Part shown: piece by piece, positions 7,346 to 15,902 of the stretch
Position numbering within the stretch: position 1 is the stretch's first letter
How the letters are laid out: the number at the start of each line of letters is the position of its first letter
DNA from: Anaerolineae bacterium
GTDB lineage: Bacteria > Chloroflexota > Anaerolineae > JAFGEY01
DNA: 20,546 bases
Assembly (NCBI GenBank): GCA_016931365.1
Contig: JAFGEY010000495.1
Span: 1-20,546, forward strand
Direction of reading: 5' to 3'
The notes under the pieces: generated by a model
Seen by the model: the letters and a program-made list of their open reading frames with translations, nothing else
Told to the model about the DNA's origin: nothing
The model's database searches: none
Made by a program: the position numbers and the translations under genes

Positions 7346-7867
7346 GTGAACAAGCTGTATCGTATGATGTTGATTTTGATCGTGGTCGGGTGTTGCGTTG
7401 GCGTCGATCAGGCCGCCAAAGCCATTGCCCGGCGCACCCTGGCCTCTTCCGCGCCAATTTCCTTGCTGGGCGGTTTGGTGATTTTTGAGTATGCCGAAAA
7501 TACGGGCGCGTTTATGAGCCTCGGCGCGCAGTTGCCGGTCCGGGTGCGCACAGTGCTCTGGATTGGCGTCGTTGGCGTGATGATGATCGTTGGACTGGTG
7601 TACCTCGCTCGCACCGACGAATTGGATCTACCTCAGACGCTCGTGCTCGCCTGCGTGATCGGCGGCGGGATCGGCAATTTGATCGACCGGATCGTCAACA
7701 ATGGCGCGGTGGTCGATTATGTGAGCGTGGGCATCGGGCGCTTGCGAACGGGCATCTTGAACATCGCCGATCTGTTCGTGACCTTTGGAGTGATCGCGCT
7801 GGTATGGCTGATTGCCCGATCTCGGCCGCGGCCATCGGTATCTACGCCTGAACCGGGCGTGTCCTAA
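7346..7867 (+). CDS. lspA: Lipoprotein signal peptidase (signal peptidase II)
   Basis: This membrane aspartic peptidase cleaves signal peptides of lipid-modified prolipoproteins. With a GTG start at 7346 it has 173 residues, about the family norm. Four hydrophobic segments are visible (about 7-23, 36-50, 68-88 and 97-111), with a fifth near the C-terminus. Family motifs are VDQAAK (Asp21), the ENTGAFMSLG strand, IGNLIDRIVNNGAVVDYV with catalytic Asp124, and NIADLF with catalytic Asp142. The frame is open back to an ATG at 7283, but that start would run through the tpiA terminator. The GTG has GGGAG at 7334-7338 with suitable spacing, so I preferred it. No clear own promoter was found, so expression may rely on readthrough from tpiA. 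Any lipoproteins it processes would be encoded elsewhere. Confidence 0.95.
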   Translation: MNKLYRMMLILIVVGCCVGVDQAAKAIARRTLASSAPISLLGGLVIFEYAENTGAFMSLGAQLPVRVRTVLWIGVVGVMMIVGLVYLARTDELDLPQTLVLACVIGGGIGNLIDRIVNNGAVVDYVSVGIGRLRTGILNIADLFVTFGVIALVWLIARSRPRPSVSTPEPGVS

Positions 7868-7888
7868 ATGCAAGTTTGCTGCTAAAGC

Positions 7889-7916
7889 CATTGTTTCGGC
7901 TCAAGCCGAAACAATG
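7889..7916. terminator. Long perfect hairpin after lspA
   Basis: CATTGTTTCGGCT (7889-7901) and AGCCGAAACAATG (7904-7916) form a 13-base perfect inverted repeat around a 2-base centre, 21 bases after the lspA stop. No T-run follows on the plus strand. It is probably a transcript-end or mRNA-stabilising hairpin, not a classical intrinsic terminator. Confidence 0.5.
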
Positions 7917-7939
7917 CAGGTGTGTTTGCCGATATCAAT

Positions 7940-7961
7940 GCTCTTAAATGGCTCTTAAATG
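7940..7961. repeat. Two exact tandem copies of an 11-base unit
   Basis: GCTCTTAAATG occurs twice back to back (7940-7950 and 7951-7961), upstream of the kinase promoter. Two copies at one helical turn could be a regulator site, but a slippage duplication is equally possible. Confidence 0.45.
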
Positions 7962-8036
7962 CAGCATAGTATCAACACATCAAACGATAAATGCGCACTG
8001 CCTTCAGCGGCAAACACACCCTGTGTCCGAGAGGTG

Positions 8037-8066
8037 TTGACATGCTTTGCCCTTGTGATATACAAT
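8037..8066 (+). promoter_or_regulatory. Sigma70-type promoter of the histidine kinase operon
   Basis: A perfect -35 box TTGACA (8037-8042) is followed after 18 bases by TACAAT (8061-8066); TATACA at 8059-8064 gives a 16-base spacer as an alternative. The predicted leader to the ATG at 8110 is about 35-40 bases, ending with an AAAGGA ribosome site at 8096-8101. This is the best promoter candidate in the window. Confidence 0.65.
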
Positions 8067-8109
8067 GAACACAAGTCTGAATGTGTTTGCGCTGTAAAGG
8101 AACCTCAGG

Positions 8110-11100
8110 ATGATCTCTGAGATTTCGGGCATTCGTCGTCGGATCACTGTCCTTTTTTTGGTGATCATGGCGGTGTCGATTTTGGCATTGGTCGTGGTCA
8201 GCCCCTTGATCTCCGATTTGTCCGGGCTGGCCGTCCGCCAGGAAGCGCTCAATTTTGCCCTCTTTACGCCCATTTTGCTCATCGCGGCCGGCATCGGTTT
8301 GTATCAGTATTTGCGCCCGGTGACGGTGTTGGGTCACACTTTTGACGTCGGGTCGACGCCTTCGTCCGAGGTCATCGCTGCTGCGCGCCGGGTGGCTTTT
8401 GGCTCTCCGTTTTACCTTTTTGTCCTTCCCACGGCGAGTGTATTTGTCATTGCTTTGCTCGCCGACTTTTTTGGCGTCTTGTTTCTGCCGGAGTACAATT
8501 TTCCGGAGCACTTGCGCCGCAGCATTCTGCTTGCCGTGATCGCGGCCGGTGGAGCGATTACCCTGTCGGCGATTGCACGCTTTTGGCTGCGGCCGGTGTT
8601 GCTTTTTACTTCGCCTCAACCCGGCGAAAAGGGCCAGCGATTCAGCATCCGGGCGCAGCTCTCTTCGATCTCGCTGATCTTGACCCTGATCGCCGTCCTT
8701 TTGAATGGGTTATTTGCATATAATCAGTCTGTTGTTGCCTACCGGCGGCAGCTTGCCGACCAGACGCTGCTCCATTTAGGGCAAGCGATCAATGCAATTT
8801 CACCCGTGATGACGTCGGATCAGATCCTGGATCAAATTGTCGCCGACTTGCCTCAGGAGGTCGTGTATCAAGTGGTGTTCCTGGCGCGTTCGGACGGTGA
8901 ACTTGTCGTCAGCCGCGACCTGGTGCCGGAAGCCATCTCCTTTGAAGCGAAAACCTGGGCGCAGTCGCGTCCGCAGATATTCCGCCAGGAGGTCGGTTAT
9001 TTTATCTTGCGTCCGGTGACGATCCCGGCAAGCGGGTTATGGATCGGCGCCGGGTATCGAGATATGCCGTTGCGCTCGTCGGTTGTCCGCAACACGCTCA
9101 TTACATTGGTTTCGTTCGGCCTGGGGCTGATGGTTGTTGCTGCTTTGATCAGCAGCTATCTGGCCCAACACGTCGTGCGCGACCTGCGTTTTATGGCCGG
9201 GCGTTTGCTCGACATCGCTCGCGGTCAGGAGATCAATCTGACCAAGCCCGTTCCCGTGCTTTCAGTCGACGAGATGGGCGATTTGATTCAGGCTTACAAT
9301 GCCCTGCAGGAGCGTTTTCGCTTGCAGCAGACCCAGATTGCGTACGAGCAGAACCAACTGGTGGTTTTGCAGTCGCTGTCCTACAAAATCGCCAGCATCC
9401 GCGATCCCGAGCAGTTACTCGACGAAATCGTCGATGATGTGGAGCGCGTGTTTGGTTACCAGAACGTGTGCATTTTTATCGTCGATTCGCCAGGACGCAA
9501 GCTTTTGATTGCAGCGACCAATCACCGCTCGATGATGCAGTCTGACTCGAACCAGGTGGGCGATGGGAGCATCGTCGGGCAGGTGGCCGAGACGGGGACA
9601 CCGATACTGACCAATGATGCCGCCGAGTGCCTGTTCAGGCCACTGGCCGGACACGTTTGTTCCGAGATGGCTGTCCCTTTGATGACGCACGAGCAGGTGA
9701 TCGGTGTCTTTGACGTGTTCAGCGATCAACGGGCGGCGTTTGATGAGAGCGATCTGCGCATTATGACTGCTCTGGGCAACCAGATTTCTATTGCTCTCGA
9801 AAACGCGCGCTTGATCCAGGAGACAGTCGCCAATGCACGCGAGTTGGAGCGACGCGCGCAAAATGTGATGACCCTGAACAGCATTTCGATGGCGCTGAAT
9901 TCAGCTTTAAGCATTCATGAGGTGCTCAACATCACCGCACAAAAACTGGTTTCGTTGTTCCAGGCTGACCACAGCACAGTCTTTTTATTCGAAGCCGAAG
10001 ACGAATACGGCCGGATTGTCGCCGAGCACCCTGACCGAAGGTTGATCGACCAGGTGGTGCCGATCAAGGGATTCCCGGCCATCAGGCGCATCATTGCTAT
10101 CAGCGCGCCGATAGCAGTGTCCGACGCTCAGCACAGCGAGCTGGTGACGCCTATCCATCCGATGCTCCGCGATCTCGACGTACGTTCAATGCTGTTAGTG
10201 CCTTTGCGGTCCAAGGGCGTGGTGATGGGTGTGCTCACCCTTGATGTCGTCGGTCGCGAGCGCGCGTTTATGCCTGAAGAGATCGGTATTTGCCAGACGA
10301 TTGCCGCCCAGGTCGCCGTGGCTGTAGAAAATGCGCAGCTTTTTGAAAATATGCGCCTTCAGGCCGAGATGCTGGCGCGCGTGACCAGCGACGTTTCTGC
10401 CGAACGGAGCAAGCTCGACGCTGTACTGCGCTACCTGGTTGATGGGCTGCTGGTGACCGATCCCACCGGGCGCATTATACTCGCCAATCCCTCTTTTGTT
10501 TCATTGTTTGGTCTCGGTTCGCTTGACCTGGTGGAGCGCTATGTGGCCGAAGTCGTTCCGCAGTTGCCATTACACCATATGGTCATCCAGACCTGCTATG
10601 ACAAGACTGCTCAGATGCAGGAATTTGCCCTGCCGGATGGACGATTCCTGCAATGTACGTCTGCCGTAGTCTATGAAAACGATGAGGTCAGTGGCGTGGT
10701 GCTTGTGCTGCGCGACATCACCCAGGAAAAACGGCTCGATCAGCTCAAGAGCGACTTTATCTCATCGGTCTCGCACGAACTGCGCACGCCGCTGACCATC
10801 GTCAGCGGTTTTGCCCAGCGCATTCGTCGAGCATTTGACCGGCACGTTATGTCCTTGATCCCGGAGAGTGCGTCTGATCAAGTGCGTTCAGTCCAGCGCA
10901 TCTCGCAAAACATCGACAATCTGCTCAATGGCGTGAATCGCCTGGACGATCTGGTTCAAGATGTGTTGATCATTGCCGATATGGACGCCGGACGCTTTCA
11001 GTGGCAGATCGATCGGGTGGACATACATATGGTTTTTCAGTCCATTGTTGATCGCTACCGTGATCTGGCTGTGGCCAAGGGCTTGCTGCTGCATGTGGAC

Positions 11101-11955
11101 ATTGCCGCCGATTTGCCGCCCATTGAAGGCGACAGACAGCGCTTGTCGCTGGTGCTCGAAAATCTGATCGACAATGCGATCAAATTCACCGACCAGGGTC
11201 GCGTGGCCGTTTCAGCGCACGCCATTTATCGCCGTGATGGTCGTGCGGATGGAATGCGTTCGTGGCAGCCAGCGCCATCCGTGTCTTTGCCCGACCATCT
11301 TATTCAGAGCGCCTACGTTCTAGTTACGGTGAGCGATACCGGGCCAGGCATCGCTCAGGTCGCGCAGCGCACGCTGTTCGAGCGTTTTGGACAGGGTGGA
11401 CGGGATATGCTGACCGACAAGCCGTCGGGCACTGGGCTCGGTTTGGCGATCAGCAAAGAGATTGTCGAATACCACGGTGGGCACATTTGGGTCGAAAGCC
11501 AGCCCGACCAGGGGAGCACCTTTGCTTTTGTGCTGCCGTTTGTGGGGATACAAGCCGAAACGGTGACCGCCCAAGAACAGGCATTGCCCAAGACGGTGCT
11601 TGTTGTCGACGACGAAGAGGGCATGCGCGAATTGTTGCAGTACATTCTCTCCGATGCGGGCTATCGGACGCTCGTGGCTGCCGACGGCCCCGGCGCGTTG
11701 AATCTGGCGCGTGTGCACAAGCCCGATTTGATCGTCCTCGACATCATGATGCCCGGTTTGAGCGGCCTGGATGTGATTAGCATGCTCAAACAAGACGAGA
11801 CAACGCGCCACATCCCGGTGGTGATCTATTCTGTGGTCGCCGATCCTGTGCGTGCGGCACAGCTTGGGGTTGAAGCTTGCCTGTCCAAACCGGTTGAGAT
11901 CGAGGTTTTATTGAGTACACTGAACAGACTGTTGCATCGAGAGTTAGGACGATGA
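8110..11955 (+). CDS. Hybrid histidine kinase (membrane module-HAMP-GAF-GAF-PAS-HisKA-HATPase-REC)
   Basis: In this 1281-residue membrane sensor, four hydrophobic helices (about 10-34, 46-68, 99-121, 136-160) form an unassigned N-terminal module. Two more helices (186-207 and 328-351) flank an extracytoplasmic sensing domain of about 120 residues. HAMP follows at 357-405, GAF domains at about 423-565 and 589-741, and PAS at about 767-875. The kinase core has His889 in SSVSHELRTPLT, an N box with Asn1022 in NLIDNAIKF, DTGPGI at 1076-1081 and GTGLGL at 1107-1112. The C-terminal receiver has acidic pair Asp1167-Asp1168, phospho-acceptor Asp1211 in IVLDIMMPG and Lys1260 in LSKPVE, all intact. It should autophosphorylate and pass the phosphate to its own receiver; the downstream HPt or regulator is not in this window. 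Its stop overlaps the next kinase start in ATGA, so the two are translationally coupled. The signal is unknown. Confidence 0.95.
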   Translation: MISEISGIRRRITVLFLVIMAVSILALVVVSPLISDLSGLAVRQEALNFALFTPILLIAAGIGLYQYLRPVTVLGHTFDVGSTPSSEVIAAARRVAFGSPFYLFVLPTASVFVIALLADFFGVLFLPEYNFPEHLRRSILLAVIAAGGAITLSAIARFWLRPVLLFTSPQPGEKGQRFSIRAQLSSISLILTLIAVLLNGLFAYNQSVVAYRRQLADQTLLHLGQAINAISPVMTSDQILDQIVADLPQEVVYQVVFLARSDGELVVSRDLVPEAISFEAKTWAQSRPQIFRQEVGYFILRPVTIPASGLWIGAGYRDMPLRSSVVRNTLITLVSFGLGLMVVAALISSYLAQHVVRDLRFMAGRLLDIARGQEINLTKPVPVLSVDEMGDLIQAYNALQERFRLQQTQIAYEQNQLVVLQSLSYKIASIRDPEQLLDEIVDDVERVFGYQNVCIFIVDSPGRKLLIAATNHRSMMQSDSNQVGDGSIVGQVAETGTPILTNDAAECLFRPLAGHVCSEMAVPLMTHEQVIGVFDVFSDQRAAFDESDLRIMTALGNQISIALENARLIQETVANARELERRAQNVMTLNSISMALNSALSIHEVLNITAQKLVSLFQADHSTVFLFEAEDEYGRIVAEHPDRRLIDQVVPIKGFPAIRRIIAISAPIAVSDAQHSELVTPIHPMLRDLDVRSMLLVPLRSKGVVMGVLTLDVVGRERAFMPEEIGICQTIAAQVAVAVENAQLFENMRLQAEMLARVTSDVSAERSKLDAVLRYLVDGLLVTDPTGRIILANPSFVSLFGLGSLDLVERYVAEVVPQLPLHHMVIQTCYDKTAQMQEFALPDGRFLQCTSAVVYENDEVSGVVLVLRDITQEKRLDQLKSDFISSVSHELRTPLTIVSGFAQRIRRAFDRHVMSLIPESASDQVRSVQRISQNIDNLLNGVNRLDDLVQDVLIIADMDAGRFQWQIDRVDIHMVFQSIVDRYRDLAVAKGLLLHVDIAADLPPIEGDRQRLSLVLENLIDNAIKFTDQGRVAVSAHAIYRRDGRADGMRSWQPAPSVSLPDHLIQSAYVLVTVSDTGPGIAQVAQRTLFERFGQGGRDMLTDKPSGTGLGLAISKEIVEYHGGHIWVESQPDQGSTFAFVLPFVGIQAETVTAQEQALPKTVLVVDDEEGMRELLQYILSDAGYRTLVAADGPGALNLARVHKPDLIVLDIMMPGLSGLDVISMLKQDETTRHIPVVIYSVVADPVRAAQLGVEACLSKPVEIEVLLSTLNRLLHRELGR

Positions 11956-14900
11956 CTGTATCGAACAAGCCCGAAAATTCGCTGCCCAGGAGTGCCATCA
12001 CGCTTCTGGCATTTGCGGCAATTGTTTTGGTCTATGCCGCGTGGTTGTTTGCTTTTTTGCTCGCCATGCCCACCGACGGCATCGGCGGCGTGGCTGTGGC
12101 TGGCGGAATTTTGGTCAACCAACAACCTCCTGAAGGGAGTTCGTTTGACGCTGAAGATCTGATCGTTGAGGTGGGTGGTGAATCCATTGCCGAACACGCC
12201 TATACGCCGGGCTTTTGGTCACGCTTGTTTGCAGAATCTTCAGGGTATCAGTCCCGCATTTACACGGTGCTGCACGGCGGTCGTCCCGTAGAGAACTATT
12301 TCCGCTGGCGGCAGCCGTCGCTGGGGTGGTTTTTGTCGCGCACGTGGTCATTTATCGTTCTGGGCCTGATTTTCACCTTCAGTGGTGCCTTTATCGTTTG
12401 GCGGCGGGGCAGTGATGTTGTCGCCCGGCTGCTGGCGCTGACGCTGATCCTCGAAGGGGCCAACCTGTTCAACAATATGGTCTTTGCCTCCGGCGTCAAT
12501 ACCGGCCTGATGGTCGCCTGGCTGACCACGCCGATCGATCTGCTCAGTTTCGGGCTTGTGTTCAGCACCCTCTTTCAGTGTTTTTGTTTTTTCCCCGAGC
12601 CTAAAGCGCTTGGGCGGCGATTTGGACGCAGGCTCTATCTGGTTCACTTGCTGAACCCGTTTGTCGGCGTGGTCGGCGGATTGATCTGGGCTGTACTCTT
12701 GCCCGAAGCAAGGGGAACGCCGCTGGCCATCCGTGCGACGATGTTGAGCAGTCTGTATCTGATCTGCGGGATCGAGTTGGTGTGGTCGATTGTACATATT
12801 GTGCATACCTATCGGACCACACGCACGCCGGGCACGCGCAATCAGATTCGCTGGCTGATCTGGGGGCTGGTGATGGGCACCGCGCCCTGGCTGCTGTTGT
12901 ACAACCTGATGTTTGTGCTCACCGGGCAGCCGCTGCTGCCCCTGTCGGTGACCATCTTTCCGCTGGTCTTGCTCCCCCTTTCGCTGATCTTTTCCATTGC
13001 TCGCTACGGGCTGATGAAAATCGACACGATCATCAACCGCAGCCTGGTTTACGGCGTGCTGACGGCGGTGTTGATCGTGATCAATCTGGTCGCCGCGACT
13101 CTACTCAACCGGGTGCTGTCGGGTGGGGGTATCGGCCAAAGTGAAATGGTGACGATTGTCGTTTCGACGCTGATCACCATTGTCCTGATCGGTGCGGTGC
13201 GCGACCGCTTGCAGCGCTGGATCGACCGCATCTTTTATCGCGAGCGGCTCAACTTTGAAAATCTGCTCAAAGAGATGGGCGAGCGGTTGAGCACGACGAT
13301 CGTCTTTGACAATCTGGTCACGCTGCTCACCGAATTCATCCCGGCCAGTCTCAAACTCGACCGGGCATTTCTGTTCACCCTCGGCGATTCTGTTGCGCGC
13401 CCTTCCGTTCTCGCTTTCGTACCTCATCCTGACTATCCATTGCTTTTCGAGCGCGATAACGCCATCGTCGAGTGGTTGCAATCTACGCTTCGTCCGTTGT
13501 CGGTCAGCCAATTCCGCCATCCCACGTCCGAGTTGGCTCAAGCGCTGATCCCTCTGGCCGAGGCCGGGATCGAGGTCTGTCTGCCCTTGCGGCGTGGAGC
13601 CAAGCTGATCGGCATCTATGCGCTGGGCAGCAAGGCGGCGGGTGAATTGTATGCCGATCACGAGTTGGAGACGTTGACCCTGCTCGGTCACCAGATCGCG
13701 GCAGCGCTGGAAAACACGCGCCTTTACCGCGAAGTCGAAGCTTACAATCGCACGCTGGAGAGTCAGGTGCAGGGGCGTACTGCCGAACTGCGCACGGCCA
13801 ACAAAAAGCTTGCCGATACGGCCTGGGACCTGGCTGAGCAACGCGCGCGTCTGGATGCGATCCTGCAAAACATCGCCGATGGCCTGGTCGTGACCGATCT
13901 GGATGATCAGATCGTACTCACCAATGCCGTTCTCGAAGAGATTGTCGGCGCGGACACCGCAGCGCTCAAAAATAGCCCGCTGCAAAGGGCTTTTTCCGGT
14001 GAGGGGTTGATCGATGTTGTGCAGCGAGCACGCATGCTGGCATTGCCTTCGTGCAGCGGCGAAGTGACTTCGTGGACGGGGCGCGTGTACCAGGCTTCGG
14101 CCAGCGCACTGGTCCAAGGGCGGACTGTGATTGGCGTGGTGACTGTGCTGCGCGATATCACTCACGAGGTCGAGGTCGACCGGATGAAGACCAACTTTAT
14201 TTCGACCGTATCGCACGAGCTGCGCACGCCGCTGACCTCGGTGCTCGGATTCGCCAAGTTGATCCAGCGCAGTTTTGAGGAAAATATCGTCTCCAAGATC
14301 GAAGCCGGGGATCGCAAAGGCCAACGTGCAGTGGAGCGCATTTCACGCAACCTGGAGATCATTGCCAGCGAGAGCCAGCGCCTGACCCGGCTGATCAACG
14401 ACGTGCTCGACATCGCCAAGATGGAAGCAGGTAAGGTTGAATGGCATTTGGCGGAGACCAAACTGGTCGACGTGATCGACAACGCCGTTGAGGCGACGGT
14501 AGGGATGATCGGTGACAAGCCGCTGTGCGTGCACGTTGAGGTGCCATCCGATCTTCCTGCGCTTACCGTTGACGCCGACCGCATCGTTCAGGTGGTCACC
14601 AATCTGCTCTCTAACGCGATCAAGTTTGCCGCACAAGGCGATATCAGGATTCGTGCGTGGGGTCTGGAGCCGGGTGACAATATCGAGCCGCAGGGCGCAC
14701 GCGAGCCCAATGTGCGCATCGATCTGCCGGCCAAGGTGCCGATGATCGCCGTGAGCGTCACCGATCCGGGGATTGGCATCCACGAGCAAGACCTGCCCAA
14801 GGTCTTTGATCGCTTCAAGCAGGTTGGTGATGTGCTCACCGGGCGGCCGCGCGGCACGGGGTTGGGATTGTCCATCTGCCGTGAGATCGTTGATTATCAC

Positions 14901-15866
14901 GGCGGTCGCATCTGGGTGGAAAGCACGCTGGGTGTGGGCAGCCGGTTCGTGTTTACTTTGCCCGTCGAGCGCGCAGAATCTTTCGGCGCTTCTGCGTCCA
15001 GGCCGGCGGCACAGGCTGGTGTCCCACTCGGCGAGAGTGCGCCCTATCGGGGCGAGGAGGAAACCTACCCCGGATTGGCGTCGCTACCGATGATGTGCGT
15101 CGATGAGATCCGCGAGCACGTGGCAGCGATTCTGCCGCCGGCAATCTTGCCGCCCGCAGCTCTATCCATTGATCGTCCGGTCGATCAAACCCAGGCACAG
15201 CAGCAAAATCGCCGGACGATTCTCGTCGTCGATGACGAACCGGCGATCCGTCTGCTGCTCAACCAGGAGCTTTCTGATGCCGGGTATATGGTGCTTGAAG
15301 CGTCGGAGGGCTTGACCGCGGTCGAAACCGCCCGTATCGAGCAACCTGACCTGATCCTGCTCGACGTGATGATGCCCGGACTGAGCGGCTTTGACGTGAC
15401 CAGCGTATTAAAGTCGGACGAACGCACGGCGCACATTCCAATCTTGATCCTCTCGATCATCGAAGACCGCGAGCGCGGATTCCGCCTGGGCGCCGACGAT
15501 TACCTGACCAAGCCGATCCGTACCGATCAACTGCTCAACAGCATCTCATCGCTGTTGAGCGCGTCCGAAAAAGAGCGGCGTGTGCTGGTGGTGCACCAGG
15601 ACGAATCGGTGGTGGAGGCCATCACCCGCGTGCTGCGCCAACATGGCTTTGAGGTCACGGCGGCCTATGATCCGCGCGGCGCGATCGAGACGGCACAAAA
15701 AATCAAGCCCAGCCTGGTGATCCTCAATTCGATGCTCTCCCAGCTCGATGATTACCAGATGCTCAAGGCGCTCAACTATACCAACATTAATGCCCAAGTC
15801 GATATACTCGTCCTCGCCAGTAGCGATGAGCAGGTGATCGACGATGTGGCTGATGTAATAGATTAA
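11952..15866 (+). CDS. Hybrid histidine kinase with PDZ-like/multi-TM sensor and a degenerate second receiver
   Basis: The 1304-residue protein starts with one helix (14-39), then an extracytoplasmic stretch (about 42-118) whose DLIVEVGGESI and YTVLHGGRPV segments resemble a PDZ domain. About nine further helices follow, between 127 and 420. Next come a divergent GAF-like domain (about 435-590), a coiled coil (595-635) and a PAS domain (635-733). The kinase core has His755 in STVSHELRTPLT, Asn888 in NLLSNAIKF, DPGIGI from 938 and GTGLGL from 968. Receiver 1 is intact: Asp1094-Asp1095, Asp1138 in LLDVMMPG, Lys1187 in LTKPIR. A second receiver-like domain (from about 1211) has His-Gln for the acidic pair and Asn1259 for the phospho-acceptor Asp, and it ends before the conserved Lys. 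Its ATG overlaps the previous stop. fucI follows after 36 bases and may be co-transcribed. The partner regulator is unknown. Confidence 0.95.
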   Translation: MTVSNKPENSLPRSAITLLAFAAIVLVYAAWLFAFLLAMPTDGIGGVAVAGGILVNQQPPEGSSFDAEDLIVEVGGESIAEHAYTPGFWSRLFAESSGYQSRIYTVLHGGRPVENYFRWRQPSLGWFLSRTWSFIVLGLIFTFSGAFIVWRRGSDVVARLLALTLILEGANLFNNMVFASGVNTGLMVAWLTTPIDLLSFGLVFSTLFQCFCFFPEPKALGRRFGRRLYLVHLLNPFVGVVGGLIWAVLLPEARGTPLAIRATMLSSLYLICGIELVWSIVHIVHTYRTTRTPGTRNQIRWLIWGLVMGTAPWLLLYNLMFVLTGQPLLPLSVTIFPLVLLPLSLIFSIARYGLMKIDTIINRSLVYGVLTAVLIVINLVAATLLNRVLSGGGIGQSEMVTIVVSTLITIVLIGAVRDRLQRWIDRIFYRERLNFENLLKEMGERLSTTIVFDNLVTLLTEFIPASLKLDRAFLFTLGDSVARPSVLAFVPHPDYPLLFERDNAIVEWLQSTLRPLSVSQFRHPTSELAQALIPLAEAGIEVCLPLRRGAKLIGIYALGSKAAGELYADHELETLTLLGHQIAAALENTRLYREVEAYNRTLESQVQGRTAELRTANKKLADTAWDLAEQRARLDAILQNIADGLVVTDLDDQIVLTNAVLEEIVGADTAALKNSPLQRAFSGEGLIDVVQRARMLALPSCSGEVTSWTGRVYQASASALVQGRTVIGVVTVLRDITHEVEVDRMKTNFISTVSHELRTPLTSVLGFAKLIQRSFEENIVSKIEAGDRKGQRAVERISRNLEIIASESQRLTRLINDVLDIAKMEAGKVEWHLAETKLVDVIDNAVEATVGMIGDKPLCVHVEVPSDLPALTVDADRIVQVVTNLLSNAIKFAAQGDIRIRAWGLEPGDNIEPQGAREPNVRIDLPAKVPMIAVSVTDPGIGIHEQDLPKVFDRFKQVGDVLTGRPRGTGLGLSICREIVDYHGGRIWVESTLGVGSRFVFTLPVERAESFGASASRPAAQAGVPLGESAPYRGEEETYPGLASLPMMCVDEIREHVAAILPPAILPPAALSIDRPVDQTQAQQQNRRTILVVDDEPAIRLLLNQELSDAGYMVLEASEGLTAVETARIEQPDLILLDVMMPGLSGFDVTSVLKSDERTAHIPILILSIIEDRERGFRLGADDYLTKPIRTDQLLNSISSLLSASEKERRVLVVHQDESVVEAITRVLRQHGFEVTAAYDPRGAIETAQKIKPSLVILNSMLSQLDDYQMLKALNYTNINAQVDILVLASSDEQVIDDVADVID

Positions 15867-15902
15867 TAACATTTAAAAAACTTTAATTAAAGGAGAACGT
15901 AT

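Noticed and set aside
9726..9914. Short antisense frames within the kinase genes
   Set aside because: They have no ribosome sites, motifs or independent support, and the kinase frame is continuous through this region.
13101..14324. 407-codon minus-strand open frame opposite the second kinase
   Set aside because: It lies entirely within the kinase PAS/HisKA region and has no supporting start signal or motifs.
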